A program made the position numbers and the translations under genes. From Thermofilales archaeon (lineage in GTDB: Archaea > Thermoproteota > Thermoprotei > Thermofilales > Thermofilaceae): a stretch of DNA of 64,000 nucleotides. A model generated the notes under the pieces. That model saw nothing but the letters and a program-made list of their open reading frames with translations. It ran no database searches and had not been told where the DNA came from. Shown here one piece after another: positions 1-8,942 of the stretch. The stretch covers positions 37,473 through 101,472 of the forward strand of contig JAPWTS010000001.1 in assembly GCA_028275925.1 (NCBI GenBank), in the 5' to 3' direction. Each line of letters opens with the position of its first letter. Position 1 is the stretch's first letter.

Positions 1-1247
1 AGGTGCCTCTCCACGATGTAGCCGGGTTTCAGCGCCTCGGCTATCGCGTCGCGATCCTTCACGAACCGCAAGTCGATCCTAGCGCCGTCGGGCCTCACGA
101 TGTAGTTCGCACCGGGGTACTCGAGGGGCCCCCTCCTCACAAGCTCCCTCATCTCCTCCAGGTTCCACGGAGTGACCTTCTCGGGCACGACCAGAACCTT
201 CGCCACCTCGATGGGGACCCCCACTTCGTTGATGCTCAACCTCGGGTCCGGCGACACGACCGTCCGGGCGGAGAAGTCGACCCTCTTCCCAGCCAGGCTC
301 CCGCGGAAACGCCCTTCCTTACCCCTCAGCCTTTGAGCGATCGTCCGCAGGGGGCGCCCCGACCTGTGCCTCGCTGGCGGGATCCCCGGTAGCTCGTTGT
401 CGAACAGCGTGGCGACGTGGTACTGCAGGAGGCTCCAGAGGTCGTCTATCACCAGCTGGGGCGCTCCCTCCTCTATACTCTCCTTAAGCCTCTGGTTGAT
501 GCGCAGCAGGTCCACCAGTTTGTGGGTGATGTCGTCTTCCGAGCGCATCCCCGTCTCGAGGGTTATCGTCGGCCTGACGGTGATGGGGGGGACCGGCAGC
601 ACCGTGAGGACCATCCATTCGGGCCTGGCGCTCTGAGGGTCTAGGCCCAGAGCTTCGAGGTCTTTGTCGGGGATCCGCTCCAGGCGGTCCCGTATTTCGG
701 TGGGCCTCAACGTGACCGCGCCACCTTCCCTTTCCTCGTAGAAGGTGTACGGCTTCTCGAAGCGTATCTTGTACTGCTGAGCTTGGCAGTGTGGGCACAC
801 CGTGACCTTGGCGGCCTTCTTGGCCACGCTCTCGCCGTACTTGTACTTCAGCAGGGGCCACCGCGCTTCCAAGCGCTTGGCCATCCTGCGGGCCTTCTCT
901 ATCTCCTCTTCAGGCAGCAGCAGCCTTCCGCAAACCCTGCACGTGGCCCTCAGCAGCATGTGGATGTGCTTAGCGAAGAGCGGGTGCACGACGGGCCTCG
1001 CCAGCTCCACGTGGCCGAAGTGCCCTGGGCACAGCGAGACGTAGTTGCCGCACGTTTCGCAGCGCACACCCGGCTCGACGGTCCCTAACCTGCGGTCCAT
1101 AGGGCCGCCTCTAATCGGCATGCCCTCCTCGTCGTACGTTTCGGGTATGACTATCTGGGTGACCGATAGCGCTCTGATTAGGTCCGGGGACAGGACGCCG
1201 AACTTTACACCCCCGATTGTTTTCGTCTCCTCAAACTGGAACGCCAT
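1..1247 (-). CDS. rpoA1: DNA-directed RNA polymerase subunit A' (N-terminal part, cut by window edge)
   Basis: This is the first 415 or so residues of the largest RNA polymerase subunit of archaea (the beta'/RPB1 homologue), which forms one side of the catalytic cleft. The reading frame stays open from an ATG at 1247 to the left edge, so the 3' part is outside the window. Visible landmarks are the N-terminal [17 protein letters not shown], the zinc-binding [17 protein letters not shown] (residues about 55-72), and a second cysteine pair in CRVCGRLLL. The ATG begins directly after the rpoB stop codon, preceded by GGAGGTGG, so the two genes are almost certainly co-transcribed and translationally coupled. 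The identity is secure; only completeness is lacking. Confidence 0.97.
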   Translation of the reverse strand, partial: MAFQFEETKTIGGVKFGVLSPDLIRALSVTQIVIPETYDEEGMPIRGGPMDRRLGTVEPGVRCETCGNYVSLCPGHFGHVELARPVVHPLFAKHIHMLLRATCRVCGRLLLPEEEIEKARRMAKRLEARWPLLKYKYGESVAKKAAKVTVCPHCQAQQYKIRFEKPYTFYEEREGGAVTLRPTEIRDRLERIPDKDLEALGLDPQSARPEWMVLTVLPVPPITVRPTITLETGMRSEDDITHKLVDLLRINQRLKESIEEGAPQLVIDDLWSLLQYHVATLFDNELPGIPPARHRSGRPLRTIAQRLRGKEGRFRGSLAGKRVDFSARTVVSPDPRLSINEVGVPIEVAKVLVVPEKVTPWNLEEMRELVRRGPLEYPGANYIVRPDGARIDLRFVKDRDAIAEALKPGYIVERH

Positions 1248-4200
1248 CTAAACCACCTCCTCGATCTTATCCTTCAATATAAGCCTAGGCGCGATGCCCA
1301 AGCTCACGAGCTCCTGGAGGAGCAGCTTGAACGCGTACGACACGTAGACGGGGTGCAAGTCCCCTTTCTCCCTGCAGACGGGGCACACGAGCTCGTTCCT
1401 CCTCGCATCGTACCAGCCTAAGAAGCCGCAGTTGTTGCACACGAAGATCAGTGTCTTGTCCGAGGATTCGAACAGCCTCTCTCTAAGGAGTATCGAGGCT
1501 CCATGGCCGACGAGGCAGTCCTTCTCCATCTCGCCAAACCTGAGACCGCCCTCCCTGGCTCTCCCCTCGGTCGGCTGCCTGGTCAGTATCTGCACCCTCC
1601 CCCTAGCCCTAGCATGGATCTTGTCAGCGACCATGTGGTGCAGCTTCTGGTAGTAAACGACGCCGATGAACACCTCCGCTTCCAGCCGCTCGCCGGTGAT
1701 GCCGTTGTAAAGGACCTCCTTCCCGTCGCTCCTGAAGCCCAGCTTGAGCAGCATCTGCCTGAGCTGCTCCTCCGGCGTCCCCTCGAAAGCCGTCGCATCG
1801 ACGAACACCCCGGATAGCGCCGCTACCTTGCCCGCGATCGACTCGAGGAGCTGCCCGACGGTCATCCGCGACGGGATGGCGTGCGGGTTGATCAGCACGT
1901 CCGGGATGATGCCCTCCTCGGTAAACGGCATGTCCTCGGCCGGCAGGATCACGCCGATGACGCCCTTCTGCCCGTGGCGCGACGCGAACTTGTCCCCGAG
2001 CTCCGGTATGCGGGGGTCTCTCACTCTGACTTTGACTAGCCGGTTGCCCTCTGCGTCCTCGGTGAGCACTACTCGGTCCACGTAACCGGATTCGCTCGGC
2101 CTCACGCTCACGGACGTGTCCCTCCTCCGCGTGCCTGCCCTGTACTCGAAGAAGCTGCTCAGGAAGCGCGGCGGGCTCGTCTTGCCGATGATCACCTCGC
2201 CGCCCTTGACCTCCGACTCGGGGAACGCTAGCCCATCCCTCACGTCCAACTTCACGTAGGCTTCCCGCGACCTGTAACCCAGCACGTCTTCGGGGGGCAC
2301 CTCGAAGCGGTCTTCCTGCCCACCGGGGTACTTCGTCTCGACCGCCTCATAGGTCCTGAAGAACGTTGACCGGGCGAGACCCCGCTCGATGGCGGCTTTG
2401 TTGATGACGATCGCGTCCTGTATGTTGTAGCCCCCTCCCGTCAGCACCGCTACCACCATGTTCTGGCCGAACGGCCTTCCGTCGAGGTTTATGAGGTCGA
2501 ATATCTTCGTGCGCACGAGCGGCTTCTGCGGGTAGTGGAGCAGGTGCATCCTCGGGTCCATCCTGTGCAGGAAATTCGCTGTCGAGAAGCCCAGCGCCTG
2601 CTTCGCCATAGCGGCTTCGTAGCTGTTGCGCGGAGACTGGTTGTACTCGGGGTACGGGATCACCGACGCGACGACCCCCAGGATCGCTGCCGGAGAGATC
2701 TCCATGTGGGTCGTCTCCTCGGTTACGCTGTCCACGCTCTCCGCTATCAAAGCGTTCTCCTCCTCCTCAGCGTCGAGGTACTCGACGATCCCCCGCTTAA
2801 CCAAGTCGCTCCACGCCCACTCCCCGTTCTTCAGCTTCTCTATGTGCCACGGTTTGAGCTTGAGCTGGCCTTTCTCCACGACGAGGAGCGGCCGCCTGAT
2901 CCTGCCGCCGTCGCAGTTCACGTACACCTCGTCGATCTTCTCGGTCTTGTAGCGCGCCACGTTGACTTCGTGAGGTATCTTACCCTGCCTCCTCAGCTCG
3001 CGAATGACCCTCGCGAGCTCGTCGCCGTTCTCGTGAATCCCTATCAGCCTCATGTTCAGGAAGACCTTCGTCCCCTTCAAGCCCTTCTCCCTAGCCTCTC
3101 TGATCGGTACCACGCCCAGCTTCTCCACCAGAATCCTCCTCACTTCCTCTTCGTCCACCCCGATGGATACGGTGGCTAGGAGCGCTAAGTTCTTCACCAA
3201 CCCGCAGTTCTGCCCCTCAGGGCTCTCCACAGGGCACAGCATGCCCCAGTGGGTGGCGTGCAGCTCCCTAGCTTCGAAGTGCGGCTGAGTTCTGCTCAGC
3301 GGCGAGACAACCCTCCTCAAGTGGCTGATCGTAGCCAGGTAGTTGGTCCGATCCAGGATCTGGCTTACGCCGGTTCTGCCGCCGGGCCAGTTGCCGGTCG
3401 CTAGCGCGCTCCTCAGCTTGTCCGTGATCACGTCGGCCCTCGCCAGCGTGTAGAGGTTCACCTCCCTGCTCTTGCTCCTGTTCTTCTCGAGCTGGTACGC
3501 TAGGTCCCTGACGAACTGCCTGAACGCCTGCCGGTAGACTACAGCTATTAGGTCGCCGGCGAGCTTGAACCTCTTGTTCGCCAGATGATCTTTGTCGTCG
3601 GGAACCCGCCTCCCGATGGCAAGCTCCAGTAGCTTCTCCACCATCTGCCCGAGGAAGTAAGCCTTGTCGACGCGGTTCTCGGGCTTGGTGCCGATGTGCG
3701 GGAGGAAGTACTGGTCGAGCACCTGCTGAGCCCGCTCCAGCCTCACGTTCCTCGGCTGGCCCACGGCTACGCGTGCCCCTATGTAATCCAGCGCGTCTTC
3801 GACCGTTGGAGCAATCCTGCTCTGCTCGATCAACGTGGGGTAGAGCTCGTTCAGAATCTCCGGGTCGTCGGTTATCGCGTTAACGATCTCCCTGTCGCTT
3901 TCGAGACCTAGCGCGCGCATCATGACGACGAGGGGGATCCGCGACGGTACGGAGGGGAACGTGACGTAGATCTGCCCGTCCTTCGTCCTCTCCACCGTTA
4001 TGGGGATCCTGTAAGCCGCCGTGGACGAGAACACTTTGGCGACGTGCGTGACGGAGCCCCCGCTAGGGCCGTAGTCGACGAGGACTCTGTTGACGGCTAG
4101 ATCCTCCTGAACGACGAGCACGCGCTCCGAGCCGTTGACGATGAAGTACCCGCCGGGATCGTCGGGGTCCTCCCCCACTTTCACCTGCTCCTCCTCACTC

Positions 4201-4607
4201 ATCTTAGAGAGAGGGCACTTCGAGGATTTCACCATTATGGGCAGATCCCCGATGTAAACGTTGGCTCGATCCTTCTCCTCCCCCTCTTCAACCAGCGTCA
4301 TCTCGAGGAACATCGGAGCCGCGTACGTCAGGTTGCGGATTCTAGCCTCCATAGGCAGTATCGAGCTTTCGGAGCCATCCGCCTCCTTAACGCGGGGGGT
4401 CCCTACCGTCAACTTGCCTAGCACGACCTTTAAGCCCGGTATCCCGCACTCCACGACTTTCATGTCGTTCACTATTTCCTGGATCGTGCTCTCCAAGAAT
4501 TTGTTGAACGAATCTAAATGCTGCCTCACCAAACCGTGCTCCTTGATGAAGGCCTTAATCAGCACCCAAGCATCCTCCCTAGAGTACCTCCAGCCCTCCT
4601 CCCCCAT
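1248..4607 (-). CDS. rpoB: DNA-directed RNA polymerase subunit B
   Basis: Second-largest RNA polymerase subunit (beta/RPB2 homologue), 1119 residues, which is full length for an unsplit archaeal RpoB; many euryarchaea split this gene into B' and B'', this organism does not. Typical segments are visible in order: the lobe region GGYFIVNGSERVLVVQEDLA, GMLCPVESPEGQNCGLVKNL, the catalytic-site segment GDKFASRHGQKGVIG, and a C-terminal zinc ribbon CNNCGFLGW...CPVC that closes against the A' clamp. It starts 3 nt after the rpoH stop and ends directly in front of rpoA1, so it is the middle gene of an H-B-A' operon driven from upstream of rpoH. Identity is certain. Confidence 0.98.
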   Translation of the reverse strand: MGEEGWRYSREDAWVLIKAFIKEHGLVRQHLDSFNKFLESTIQEIVNDMKVVECGIPGLKVVLGKLTVGTPRVKEADGSESSILPMEARIRNLTYAAPMFLEMTLVEEGEEKDRANVYIGDLPIMVKSSKCPLSKMSEEEQVKVGEDPDDPGGYFIVNGSERVLVVQEDLAVNRVLVDYGPSGGSVTHVAKVFSSTAAYRIPITVERTKDGQIYVTFPSVPSRIPLVVMMRALGLESDREIVNAITDDPEILNELYPTLIEQSRIAPTVEDALDYIGARVAVGQPRNVRLERAQQVLDQYFLPHIGTKPENRVDKAYFLGQMVEKLLELAIGRRVPDDKDHLANKRFKLAGDLIAVVYRQAFRQFVRDLAYQLEKNRSKSREVNLYTLARADVITDKLRSALATGNWPGGRTGVSQILDRTNYLATISHLRRVVSPLSRTQPHFEARELHATHWGMLCPVESPEGQNCGLVKNLALLATVSIGVDEEEVRRILVEKLGVVPIREAREKGLKGTKVFLNMRLIGIHENGDELARVIRELRRQGKIPHEVNVARYKTEKIDEVYVNCDGGRIRRPLLVVEKGQLKLKPWHIEKLKNGEWAWSDLVKRGIVEYLDAEEEENALIAESVDSVTEETTHMEISPAAILGVVASVIPYPEYNQSPRNSYEAAMAKQALGFSTANFLHRMDPRMHLLHYPQKPLVRTKIFDLINLDGRPFGQNMVVAVLTGGGYNIQDAIVINKAAIERGLARSTFFRTYEAVETKYPGGQEDRFEVPPEDVLGYRSREAYVKLDVRDGLAFPESEVKGGEVIIGKTSPPRFLSSFFEYRAGTRRRDTSVSVRPSESGYVDRVVLTEDAEGNRLVKVRVRDPRIPELGDKFASRHGQKGVIGVILPAEDMPFTEEGIIPDVLINPHAIPSRMTVGQLLESIAGKVAALSGVFVDATAFEGTPEEQLRQMLLKLGFRSDGKEVLYNGITGERLEAEVFIGVVYYQKLHHMVADKIHARARGRVQILTRQPTEGRAREGGLRFGEMEKDCLVGHGASILLRERLFESSDKTLIFVCNNCGFLGWYDARRNELVCPVCREKGDLHPVYVSYAFKLLLQELVSLGIAPRLILKDKIEEVV

Positions 4608-4610
4608 CCC

Positions 4611-4862
4611 TCACCCCCTCACCACGTACCTGAAAGCCACAGCGACGCCAGCCGTCGGGCTCTTCCTCAGAATCATCACGACATCGCCAGGCTTGGCTCC
4701 TAAAGCTTTAGCGACGGGGTCTGAAGCGAGCATCCACGGTAGCTGCATCTTCGAAATGCCCATTCTCTTAAGTATCCTCTTCGCTTCCTCCTCGCTGAGG
4801 AGTATGTGCTGCGGAACAAGCTCGTGCTCCAGAATGTTCACCTTACGTGCGCGCGAGCTCAT
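4611..4862 (-). CDS. rpoH: DNA-directed RNA polymerase subunit H
   Basis: An 83-residue subunit homologous to the C-terminal domain of eukaryotic RPB5, which contributes to the lower jaw of the archaeal polymerase. The family signature is clear: NILEHELVPQHILLSEEE at the N-terminus, PWMLASDPVAKALGAKPGDVVMILR in the core (written here as its family block), and the terminal FRYVVRG. The length is typical. It is the first gene of the rpoH-rpoB-rpoA1 operon, the standard archaeal order. A TATA-like box lies 26 nt in front of the ATG, so the mRNA probably starts at or a few bases before the start codon. Confidence 0.97.
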   Translation of the reverse strand: MSSRARKVNILEHELVPQHILLSEEEAKRILKRMGISKMQLPWMLASDPVAKALGAKPGDVVMILRKSPTAGVAVAFRYVVRG

Positions 4863-4887
4863 AACCTCTCGTGCGGCGAGTACAACC

Positions 4888-4895
4888 TATATAAA
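4888..4895 (-). promoter_or_regulatory. TATA box of the rpoH-rpoB-rpoA1 operon
   Basis: On the minus strand the sequence TTTATATA is centred about 29 nt upstream of the rpoH ATG, the spacing expected for an archaeal TATA box with a leaderless or nearly leaderless transcript. This is seen directly; the function is inferred from spacing and composition. Confidence 0.7.
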
Positions 4896-5012
4896 CTTTG
4901 AGCCTAGAGCCGCGCGCTGCAGCCCGGCACGGCGAGCGGTTTCGCGATTCACCGTCGGTTCATGAAACAGAGAGATAAAAAGGTTGTTTGAAAATGGGTC
5001 GCTAGGCGCGCT

Positions 5013-7499
5013 CTAGACCTCGTCTACGCGGCGTGCCCAGACGTTGGGCAGGCCCTTCCTGGCTCTGCGCATAGGCCAGCCTAAGTCCTCGTCGTAGTGC
5101 TCAATTCCGAGCGCCTTCTCTATCAGCATCCTCCTCTCTATCGCGGCCACGAGTTCGCGCGTCCTAACCACCACGTCGGGGTTCACGCTGACGCTGTCGA
5201 TACCCTGCCTGACGAGGAACTCGGTGAACTCGGGGTACACGGAGGGTGCCTGACCGCAGATGCTCACCGTCCTGTACCCGTACGGCGAGTTGTGCGCCTT
5301 CTCGATGAGCATCGCTATGGCGGTCTTCACCGCGGGGTCGCGCTCGTCGAAGTACCTGGGGTCGATCTTCGGCAGTATGGCGCTGTCCCTGTCGGTACCC
5401 AGCGTGAGCTGGGTCAGGTCGTTGCTACCTATGCTGAAACCGTCGAAGTACCTGGAGAACTCCTCAGCGAGGAATATTATGCTCGGCACCTCTGCCATAG
5501 CCCAGATCTTGAAGTCGCGACCGCTCTCCAGGCCCTCCTCGGCTAGGAGCTTGATGAACCTCTCCGCCTCCCAGAGAGTCCTCACGAAGGGCGCCATGAC
5601 CCACACGTTGCCGAGACCCATTTCGTCTCTAACCTTCTTGATCGCCTTGACCTCCAGCCTGAACGCCTTCTCGTACTGCGGGCTGATGTACCTGCTGACG
5701 CCGCGCCAGCCGAGCATCGGGTTGTCCTCGTGCGGCTCGTACTTCTCGCCTCCCCTCAGCTGCCTGTACTCGTTGGTCTTGAAGTCGCTGAACCTCACGA
5801 CGACGGGTCTCGGGTAGACCTCCCTCGCGACCATCGCTATGCCCTCAGCGAGCTTGTTCACGAGCACGTCGCCCCTCCCCGTCTCGAGCAGGTACAGCGG
5901 GTGGTCGCCGACGTAGCTGGCCATGATGAACTCGATGCGCATTAGGCCGATGCCGTCGAACGGCAGGTTCCTGTACTCAGCGATTTTCTCGGGTACGCCC
6001 AAGTTCATGTAAATCTTTGTGGCCGTGATGGGCTTGATCACGATCTCCAGCGGAGCGGCTGCTGCAGCTGCCGCAGCCGGCTTCTCCTCCTTCCTGCCGA
6101 GCAGGTCCTCCACGTAGCCTTCGTAGACTACACCGGCCCTCGCGTCCACCGTGTAGTCCTTGCCGGTCTGCATAACCTTCGTGGCTTCCCGCGTTCCGAC
6201 GATGCACGGGATCCCCAGCTCCCTGCTGACGATAGCGGCGTGGGCCGTCATCCCCCCCTCATCGGTCACGATGGCCGATGCGAGCCTCATGTAGGGCACC
6301 CAGTCGGGGTCCGTCATCCTCGTGACGAGGATGTCGCCCTTCTGCATCAGCTTCTTCGCGTCCTCCAGCGTTAGGCACACCTTAGCGACGCCGTACGCAA
6401 CCCCGGGGCTCGCCGCCAGCCCTTTGACAACCGCTTTGGCCTCGGCGAGCCGGACCGCGGCCTTCGCTTCGGCAGGCTTGGCCTCCGCCTGCTTCGCGCT
6501 CCACACGGTTTCGGGCCTCGCTTGGACGATGAACACGTTCTCCGGGAACTTGAGGTCCCTGTCGATCGCCCACTCGATGTCCATGGCCCTACCGTAGTGC
6601 TCCTCTATGCGGACAGCCAGCTCGGCCAGCTTGCGCGCTTCGTCGTCGCTCAAGCACGGCGCCGTCCTCCGCTCAGGCTCCACTTCCCGCTCCACGTTGC
6701 GCCCGGTCACCGGGTCGCGCACGATCTCCCTGGTCTTCTCCGAGATCCTCCTCTCCAGTATCTGCAGCGTGTTCTTGTCCACCACCCACTCATCCGGCGT
6801 CACCTTACCGGCGACGACGGACTCCCCCAGGCCCCAAGACCCCTCAATGACTATCTTGTCCCGCTCGCCCGTCACCGGGTGGATGGTGAACATCACGCCC
6901 GCGGACCTCGAGTTCACCATCTTCTGCACCGCGACGCTGATCAACACTTTCTCGTGCGCGAAGCCCTTGCTCTCCCTGTAGAATATCGCCCTAGGCGTGA
7001 AGAGGCTGGACCAGCACTTCTTCACCTTATCCACCACATCGTCCTCGCCTATCACGTTCAGGTACGTCTCCTGCTGCCCAGCGAAGCTGGCGTCTGGGAG
7101 ATCCTCGGCGGTGGCGCTGCTCCTCACCGCCACGAACTCCTTGTCTTTGCCGAGCCGCTTGCACAGCTCCCTGTAAGCCCTACGGATCTCTTCCTCGATG
7201 TCTTTGGGCATAGGGGTCTTTTCGATTAGCGCGCGGATCTCCTCGCTAACTTCGATGTAGTCCTGAGGAGCCGAGGCGCCCGGCTTCACCCTCTCCTTCA
7301 GGATCCTGTATATTTCGTCCTTGATCCCCGTCTCCTCGATGAAGCGCTTGTACGCGTAGGCGGTCACAGCGAAACCCGGAGGCACCGGGATGCCGGCCCT
7401 CAGCATCTCGCCGAGGTTCGCGTTCTTACCACCAACCAGCGGGACATCCTCCTTAGTCAGCTCCTCGAACCAGAGTATTATGGCCCTTTCCTTGCTCAT
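5013..7499 (-). CDS. ppsA: phosphoenolpyruvate synthase (pyruvate, water dikinase)
   Basis: Converts pyruvate, ATP and water to phosphoenolpyruvate, AMP and phosphate; in archaea this is the entry to gluconeogenesis and can also run in the glycolytic direction. The 828 residues show the N-terminal ATP-grasp domain (LVGGKNANLGEML; VAVRSSATAEDLPDASFAGQ), the swivelling phosphohistidine domain with GGMTAHAAIVSRELGIP (catalytic His about residue 420), and the C-terminal PEP/pyruvate TIM barrel with SIGSNDLTQLTLGTDRDS and VSICGQAPS. The linkers are unusual: AEAK-type repeats around residues 337-357 and a run of eight alanines near 475, both consistent with flexible hinges for the swivelling domain. 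It is monocistronic with its own TATA-like box about 28 nt upstream. The gluconeogenic partner FBP aldolase/phosphatase lies at 36.8 kb. Confidence 0.97.
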   Translation of the reverse strand: MSKERAIILWFEELTKEDVPLVGGKNANLGEMLRAGIPVPPGFAVTAYAYKRFIEETGIKDEIYRILKERVKPGASAPQDYIEVSEEIRALIEKTPMPKDIEEEIRRAYRELCKRLGKDKEFVAVRSSATAEDLPDASFAGQQETYLNVIGEDDVVDKVKKCWSSLFTPRAIFYRESKGFAHEKVLISVAVQKMVNSRSAGVMFTIHPVTGERDKIVIEGSWGLGESVVAGKVTPDEWVVDKNTLQILERRISEKTREIVRDPVTGRNVEREVEPERRTAPCLSDDEARKLAELAVRIEEHYGRAMDIEWAIDRDLKFPENVFIVQARPETVWSAKQAEAKPAEAKAAVRLAEAKAVVKGLAASPGVAYGVAKVCLTLEDAKKLMQKGDILVTRMTDPDWVPYMRLASAIVTDEGGMTAHAAIVSRELGIPCIVGTREATKVMQTGKDYTVDARAGVVYEGYVEDLLGRKEEKPAAAAAAAAPLEIVIKPITATKIYMNLGVPEKIAEYRNLPFDGIGLMRIEFIMASYVGDHPLYLLETGRGDVLVNKLAEGIAMVAREVYPRPVVVRFSDFKTNEYRQLRGGEKYEPHEDNPMLGWRGVSRYISPQYEKAFRLEVKAIKKVRDEMGLGNVWVMAPFVRTLWEAERFIKLLAEEGLESGRDFKIWAMAEVPSIIFLAEEFSRYFDGFSIGSNDLTQLTLGTDRDSAILPKIDPRYFDERDPAVKTAIAMLIEKAHNSPYGYRTVSICGQAPSVYPEFTEFLVRQGIDSVSVNPDVVVRTRELVAAIERRMLIEKALGIEHYDEDLGWPMRRARKGLPNVWARRVDEV

Positions 7500-7526
7500 G
7501 CTCCCGGAGGGGTTGCAGCCGCTCAG

Positions 7527-7532
7527 TTTATA
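7527..7532 (-). promoter_or_regulatory. TATA-like box of ppsA
   Basis: CCTATAAAC on the minus strand lies about 28 nt before the ppsA ATG, consistent with a basal archaeal promoter and a short or absent leader. Confidence 0.6.
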
Positions 7533-7584
7533 GGCTTAGCGCCACGCGCAACAGCGCTTTTATGAGCCCTCGAGCACAACGTTG

Positions 7585-7655
7585 TTGAGGTGATGAGTGC
7601 CCGCGAAACGGAGCCCGCACGCGGCGATGAGGATTACCGAACCGGCTGAGGCCTT
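7585..7655 (+). ncRNA. candidate C/D-box sRNA (2'-O-methylation guide)
   Basis: A 60-nt core has the archaeal C/D sRNA layout in the right order: C box GTGATGA (7590-7596), a 12-nt guide, a D'-like CGGA (7609-7612), an 11-nt spacer, C' box GCGATGA (7624-7630), a 15-nt guide and D box CTGA (7646-7649). AGG before box C can pair with CCT after box D as a short terminal stem. CTTTTATG at about 7555-7562 lies about 25-30 nt upstream, so it may have its own promoter. Under the D+5 rule the second guide would direct methylation of the U paired with A7641; I could not place the target. The D' box is degenerate (consensus CTGA), which lowers confidence. C/D sRNAs bind L7Ae, Nop5 and fibrillarin. Confidence 0.6.
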
Positions 7656-7972
7656 CACGCGCGACGCATCTGCTTGTACATGAGCTTGAGCTCCCTCTCC
7701 GCTCTCGCCCTAAGCGCCTCGCTCAGGTAGCCGCCTTCCAGGTTGAGGCGCCTAATCGTGGAAACCGCGATCACGTGCGAGCATATCCCGCGCTCTTTGA
7801 ACCCGTTGCAAGTGCACACGAGCTTGTCGCCCTCGACCTTGACCAAGTGCCTATTTTTCCTCCCGATCACGTAGTATAGGACGTCGCTTATCTTCACCAC
7901 CCGGCCTTCGTGCATTAGCCACGCTGCTTTCGCAACAAGCCTACTCATGAAGTCGCCGCTTACGTCGCTCAC
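7655..7972 (-). CDS. SWIM zinc-finger protein
   Basis: A 105-residue protein with one SWIM-type zinc finger, CTCNGFKERGICSH (CxC...CxH), preceded by a short beta-rich segment (KNRHLVKVEGDKLVC). SWIM domains bind DNA or proteins, and in archaea small SWIM proteins occur beside recombination genes, but nothing here fixes a pathway. The GTG at 7972 was chosen because CTTTAACG lies about 25 nt upstream of it; the internal ATG at 7948 (MSRLVAKAAWL) is the alternative. The C-terminus is basic and helical (ARAERELKLMYKQMRRA), possibly for nucleic-acid contact. The fold is confidently seen; the role is unknown. Confidence 0.8.
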   Translation of the reverse strand: MSDVSGDFMSRLVAKAAWLMHEGRVVKISDVLYYVIGRKNRHLVKVEGDKLVCTCNGFKERGICSHVIAVSTIRRLNLEGGYLSEALRARAERELKLMYKQMRRA

Positions 7973-8024
7973 ACCGCTTTGTCGAGTCCATCCGTTAAAG
8001 CTTTTGCGCGCAGCGGGTATCGAG

Positions 8025-8444
8025 CTAAAACGGTTTAACGGGTGTGGTCGCGCCGCACGCCGTGCACCTGAGCTGCATAAGCTTCCTCTCCTCCCTTATG
8101 AGTATTGTGTCGGGGCTCCCGCACACGGGGCAGTTAACGTAGTTTTTCACGAACACGTCGATCAGATCCTTTACGATTTTCCTCGCCGCCACGCCGTATA
8201 TGACCGCTGCGTCCCCCTCGATGTTGCCGGACGCGCCCAGCTCCTTCAGGAGGAAGCGCAACACCAGCCGGGGATCCCTGTTCAGGGTATCGCAGATCCG
8301 CTTGAAGTTCGTGATGAACGTTCTCTTGCCCACCGTGACGACCTCGGGGGGTTCGACCTCCAGCCTCTCCCTCCTGATCCTCCTCGGTGGAAGCAGCTTG
8401 TACGCGCGCTCCAGCAAAGCCTCGTAGCTCAAGTCTCCGGACAC
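8025..8444 (-). CDS. eif2b: translation initiation factor aIF2 subunit beta
   Basis: The beta subunit of the heterotrimeric factor that carries initiator Met-tRNA to the small ribosomal subunit. The 139 residues match the archaeal form: an N-terminal helix that contacts the gamma subunit, the alpha/beta domain with TVGKRTFITNFKRICDTLNRDP, and a C-terminal zinc ribbon CPVCGSPDTIL...LRCTACGA. The start is a GTG preceded at about 27 nt by TTTAAGTA, so it is probably leaderless. The alpha subunit gene lies at 13.6 kb. Upstream is a 498-bp non-coding region. Confidence 0.96.
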   Translation of the reverse strand: MSGDLSYEALLERAYKLLPPRRIRRERLEVEPPEVVTVGKRTFITNFKRICDTLNRDPRLVLRFLLKELGASGNIEGDAAVIYGVAARKIVKDLIDVFVKNYVNCPVCGSPDTILIREERKLMQLRCTACGATTPVKPF

Positions 8445-8479
8445 GAGCGCGGGTAGCGGGACGGGCTACTTAAACGCGC

Positions 8480-8800
8480 CGCCAAAACCGGCGATTGTCG
8501 GCGTGCTCAAGAACCTCAGGACGCGCGCCGACCCTCCTGAGGGGGCGCTCCCGCCTCGTGGCAGGATCCTCCTCGCCCGCCTCGCGGCGGGTTCACCCGC
8601 CACGGCTCGGCCCGCGCGCAGGGCCCTTCAGGGGGCGAGCCGCGATGGCGGAACCCCACCCCCTCGGGAATCGAGCTGGGAAACGGCGCTCACCGGGCAA
8701 GGGATCACGAGCTTGGGAACCCAAGGCTCCGGCTCCCTTATCGCGTCCGATAATGCTGTGCCGTTTCCGGCGCGGTGCCAGGTCTAAGGGCGAACCTGAG
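8480..8800. ncRNA. candidate large structured RNA (identity unknown) in the eif2b-tfs gap
   Basis: Between eif2b and tfs (8445-8942) no plausible protein is seen, but the GC-rich part folds extensively. Helices found by eye: CCTCAGGA 8514-8521 with TCCTGAGG 8535-8542; GGCGGG/CCCGCC hairpin 8586-8601 with a TTCA loop; CGGCTCG 8603-8609 with CGAGCCG 8636-8642; and a long arm made of 8679-8686/8761-8768, 8699-8704/8734-8739 and 8709-8716/8721-8729 capped by GAAC. If transcribed on the minus strand, ATTTTAAA (8825-8832) is a suitable TATA box and TTTT at 8487-8484 a suitable end, giving about 310 nt. That size fits SRP or RNase P RNA, but I could not find the helix-8 motif of SRP RNA or the GAGGAAAGTC-type core of RNase P on either strand. 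Confidence 0.45.
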
Positions 8801-8900
8801 TTTACAAATTCAATGTCAAAAGTCTTTAAAATAACATCCTTAACAAAAAGTCAAACAAAAACGATAAAGAGCACCGCGCGAAGCTCGAGTGTTGAGGGGC
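8800..8900. promoter_or_regulatory. AT-rich intergenic segment upstream of tfs
   Basis: About 80 bp strikingly poor in GC, in contrast to the surroundings: A-rich on the plus strand with AAAGTC twice, TTTAAAATAAC, and several runs of four or five A. It can serve as a divergent promoter region for the structured region on its left and for tfs on its right. An origin-like unwinding element is another possibility given the replication genes that follow, but I see no clear origin recognition repeats. Confidence 0.4.
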
Positions 8901-8942
8901 AGTAAGGAATATAACAGGAGACCGCTCGCGCGCGAGGAGAGC

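Noticed and set aside
8480..8800. RNase P RNA or SRP RNA as firm identity
   Set aside because: Size and foldability fit, but neither the GAGGAAAGTC-type RNase P core nor the SRP helix-8 motif was found on either strand, so only an unnamed RNA candidate is reported.
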